64,000 nucleotides of DNA from Rhizobium mesoamericanum STM3625 (lineage in GTDB: Bacteria > Pseudomonadota > Alphaproteobacteria > Rhizobiales > Rhizobiaceae), in NCBI RefSeq assembly GCF_000312665.1, contig NZ_HF536772.1:95032-159031 (forward strand). Reading direction: 5' to 3'. The notes beneath the pieces were generated by a model, which searched no databases, was not told the DNA's origin, and saw nothing but the letters and a program-made list of their open reading frames with translations. The position numbers and the translations under genes are program-made. Positions 63,553-64,000 of this stretch are shown here, one piece after another; the stretch's first letter is position 1; every line of letters begins with the position of its first letter.

Positions 63553-64000
63553 ATGTCTGTCATCAGGAACACGCAGTCCATATCAGCCGGCGAACCGGCC
63601 AAAGCATTGTGGATGTCCACGATTGCCTTCACCCTCTGTTTCGCCGTCTGGACGATCTTCGCGATCATCGGCATCCGCATCAAACAGGAGCTTAGCCTGA
63701 ACGAGGCCCAGTTCGGATTGCTGGTCGGCACACCAGTGCTGACCGGTTCGCTGGTGCGCATCCTTCTCGGCATCTGGACCAGCCGTTTTGGCGGCCGTCT
63801 CGTCTATACGATCACCATGCTTGCCGCCGCCGTGGCCACTTTCTTGCTCTCCTATGCCCACACCTATACGCAGATGCTAATCGCTGGCCTCGGCGTTGGG
63901 CTTGCCGGCGGCTCGTTTGCGGTCGGCGTCGCCTATGTCTCGCCCTTTTTTCCCGCTGAGAAGCAGGGAACGGCGCTTGGCATCTTCGGCGCCGGCAATG
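63553..64000 (+). CDS. NarK/NasA-type nitrate transporter (5' part, cut by window edge)
   Basis: The first 149 residues of an MFS permease of the nitrate/nitrite porter family. It shows IKQELSLNEAQFGLLVGTPV, SRFGGRLVYTITML and the nitrate signature GLAGGSFAVGVAYVSPFFPA. GGAGAAG lies before the ATG. It is the first gene after the NasT-controlled leader; nitrite and nitrate reductase genes would be expected to the right. Confidence 0.9.
   Translation, partial: MSVIRNTQSISAGEPAKALWMSTIAFTLCFAVWTIFAIIGIRIKQELSLNEAQFGLLVGTPVLTGSLVRILLGIWTSRFGGRLVYTITMLAAAVATFLLSYAHTYTQMLIAGLGVGLAGGSFAVGVAYVSPFFPAEKQGTALGIFGAGN

Noticed and set aside
1..64000. tRNA genes, CRISPR arrays, prophage or intact insertion sequences
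   Set aside because: Reading both strands I found no cloverleaf, repeat-spacer pattern, phage structural gene or paired terminal repeats with a transposase.

Overview
The window is chromosomal DNA of an alphaproteobacterium of the order Hyphomicrobiales, most likely Rhizobiaceae (Rhizobium/Ensifer/Agrobacterium group). It has high GC and dense coding. Diagnostic pieces are the lpiA-acvB acid/membrane-lipid pair, rcdA and gapR cell-cycle genes, TTAA-N7-TTAA CtrA-type boxes, DUF1192/DUF1244/DUF1465/DUF2312/DUF1036 families, 6S RNA beside zapA, a class I fructose-bisphosphate aldolase, and a NasTS nitrate control system. I saw no prophage, no CRISPR array, no tRNA or rRNA gene and no complete insertion sequence.

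Layout. 1-2.0 kb: 3' part of an atypical cytochrome oxidase subunit II, a cytochrome c and a flavin monooxygenase. 2.1-7.6 kb: a chemoreceptor, ruvCAB and a DinB-like protein. 7.6-15.1 kb (minus strand): acvB, lpiA, a large MscS-type channel and a 6-phosphogluconate dehydrogenase. 15.4-25.1 kb: 6S RNA, zapA and a DUF4164 gene on the minus strand, then a central-carbon series on the plus strand: tkt, gap, a K+/H+ antiporter, pgk and class I fba. 25.2-31.6 kb: PhzF protein, MFS permease, DUF1192, a candidate small RNA between two CtrA boxes, rcdA, rpmE and an ABC exporter. 32-42 kb: YegP, an FAD dehydrogenase, a YCII/DGPF protein with its ECF42-type sigma factor, a MotA/OmpA-like motor pair, inositol monophosphatase, a Sel1-repeat protein, a ThiE-like protein, TauE permease and an ArsR regulator. 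42-46.7 kb: two DUF465 genes, purEK, rpmJ, a TPR protein and a hydrolase. 46.8-56.5 kb: ggt, an exported protein opposite a membrane-anchored AraC regulator, a threonine dehydratase-like enzyme, and two regulator-target units (GlxA-type/SDR; LysR/tautomerase-cupin remnant-DUF4865), then a LysE exporter. 56.6-60.2 kb: pyk with DUF1036, N-formylglutamate amidohydrolase, DUF1244 and gapR. 60.2-64 kb: an exported hydrolase, then nasT-nasS and the nitrate operon leader with sigma-54 promoter, ANTAR-type hairpin and attenuator before a truncated narK-like gene.

How it fits together. Housekeeping carbon metabolism (gnd, tkt, gap, pgk, fba, pyk) dominates the middle. The regulatory core worth attention is 28.07-28.27 kb. 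Two perfect TTAA-N7-TTAA boxes flank a three-hairpin RNA ending in a strong terminator, directly before rcdA, whose product family promotes CtrA degradation; this would place an RNA and a proteolysis adaptor under CtrA itself. The second is the nitrate leader at the right end, where NasT should prevent termination when NasS senses nitrate.
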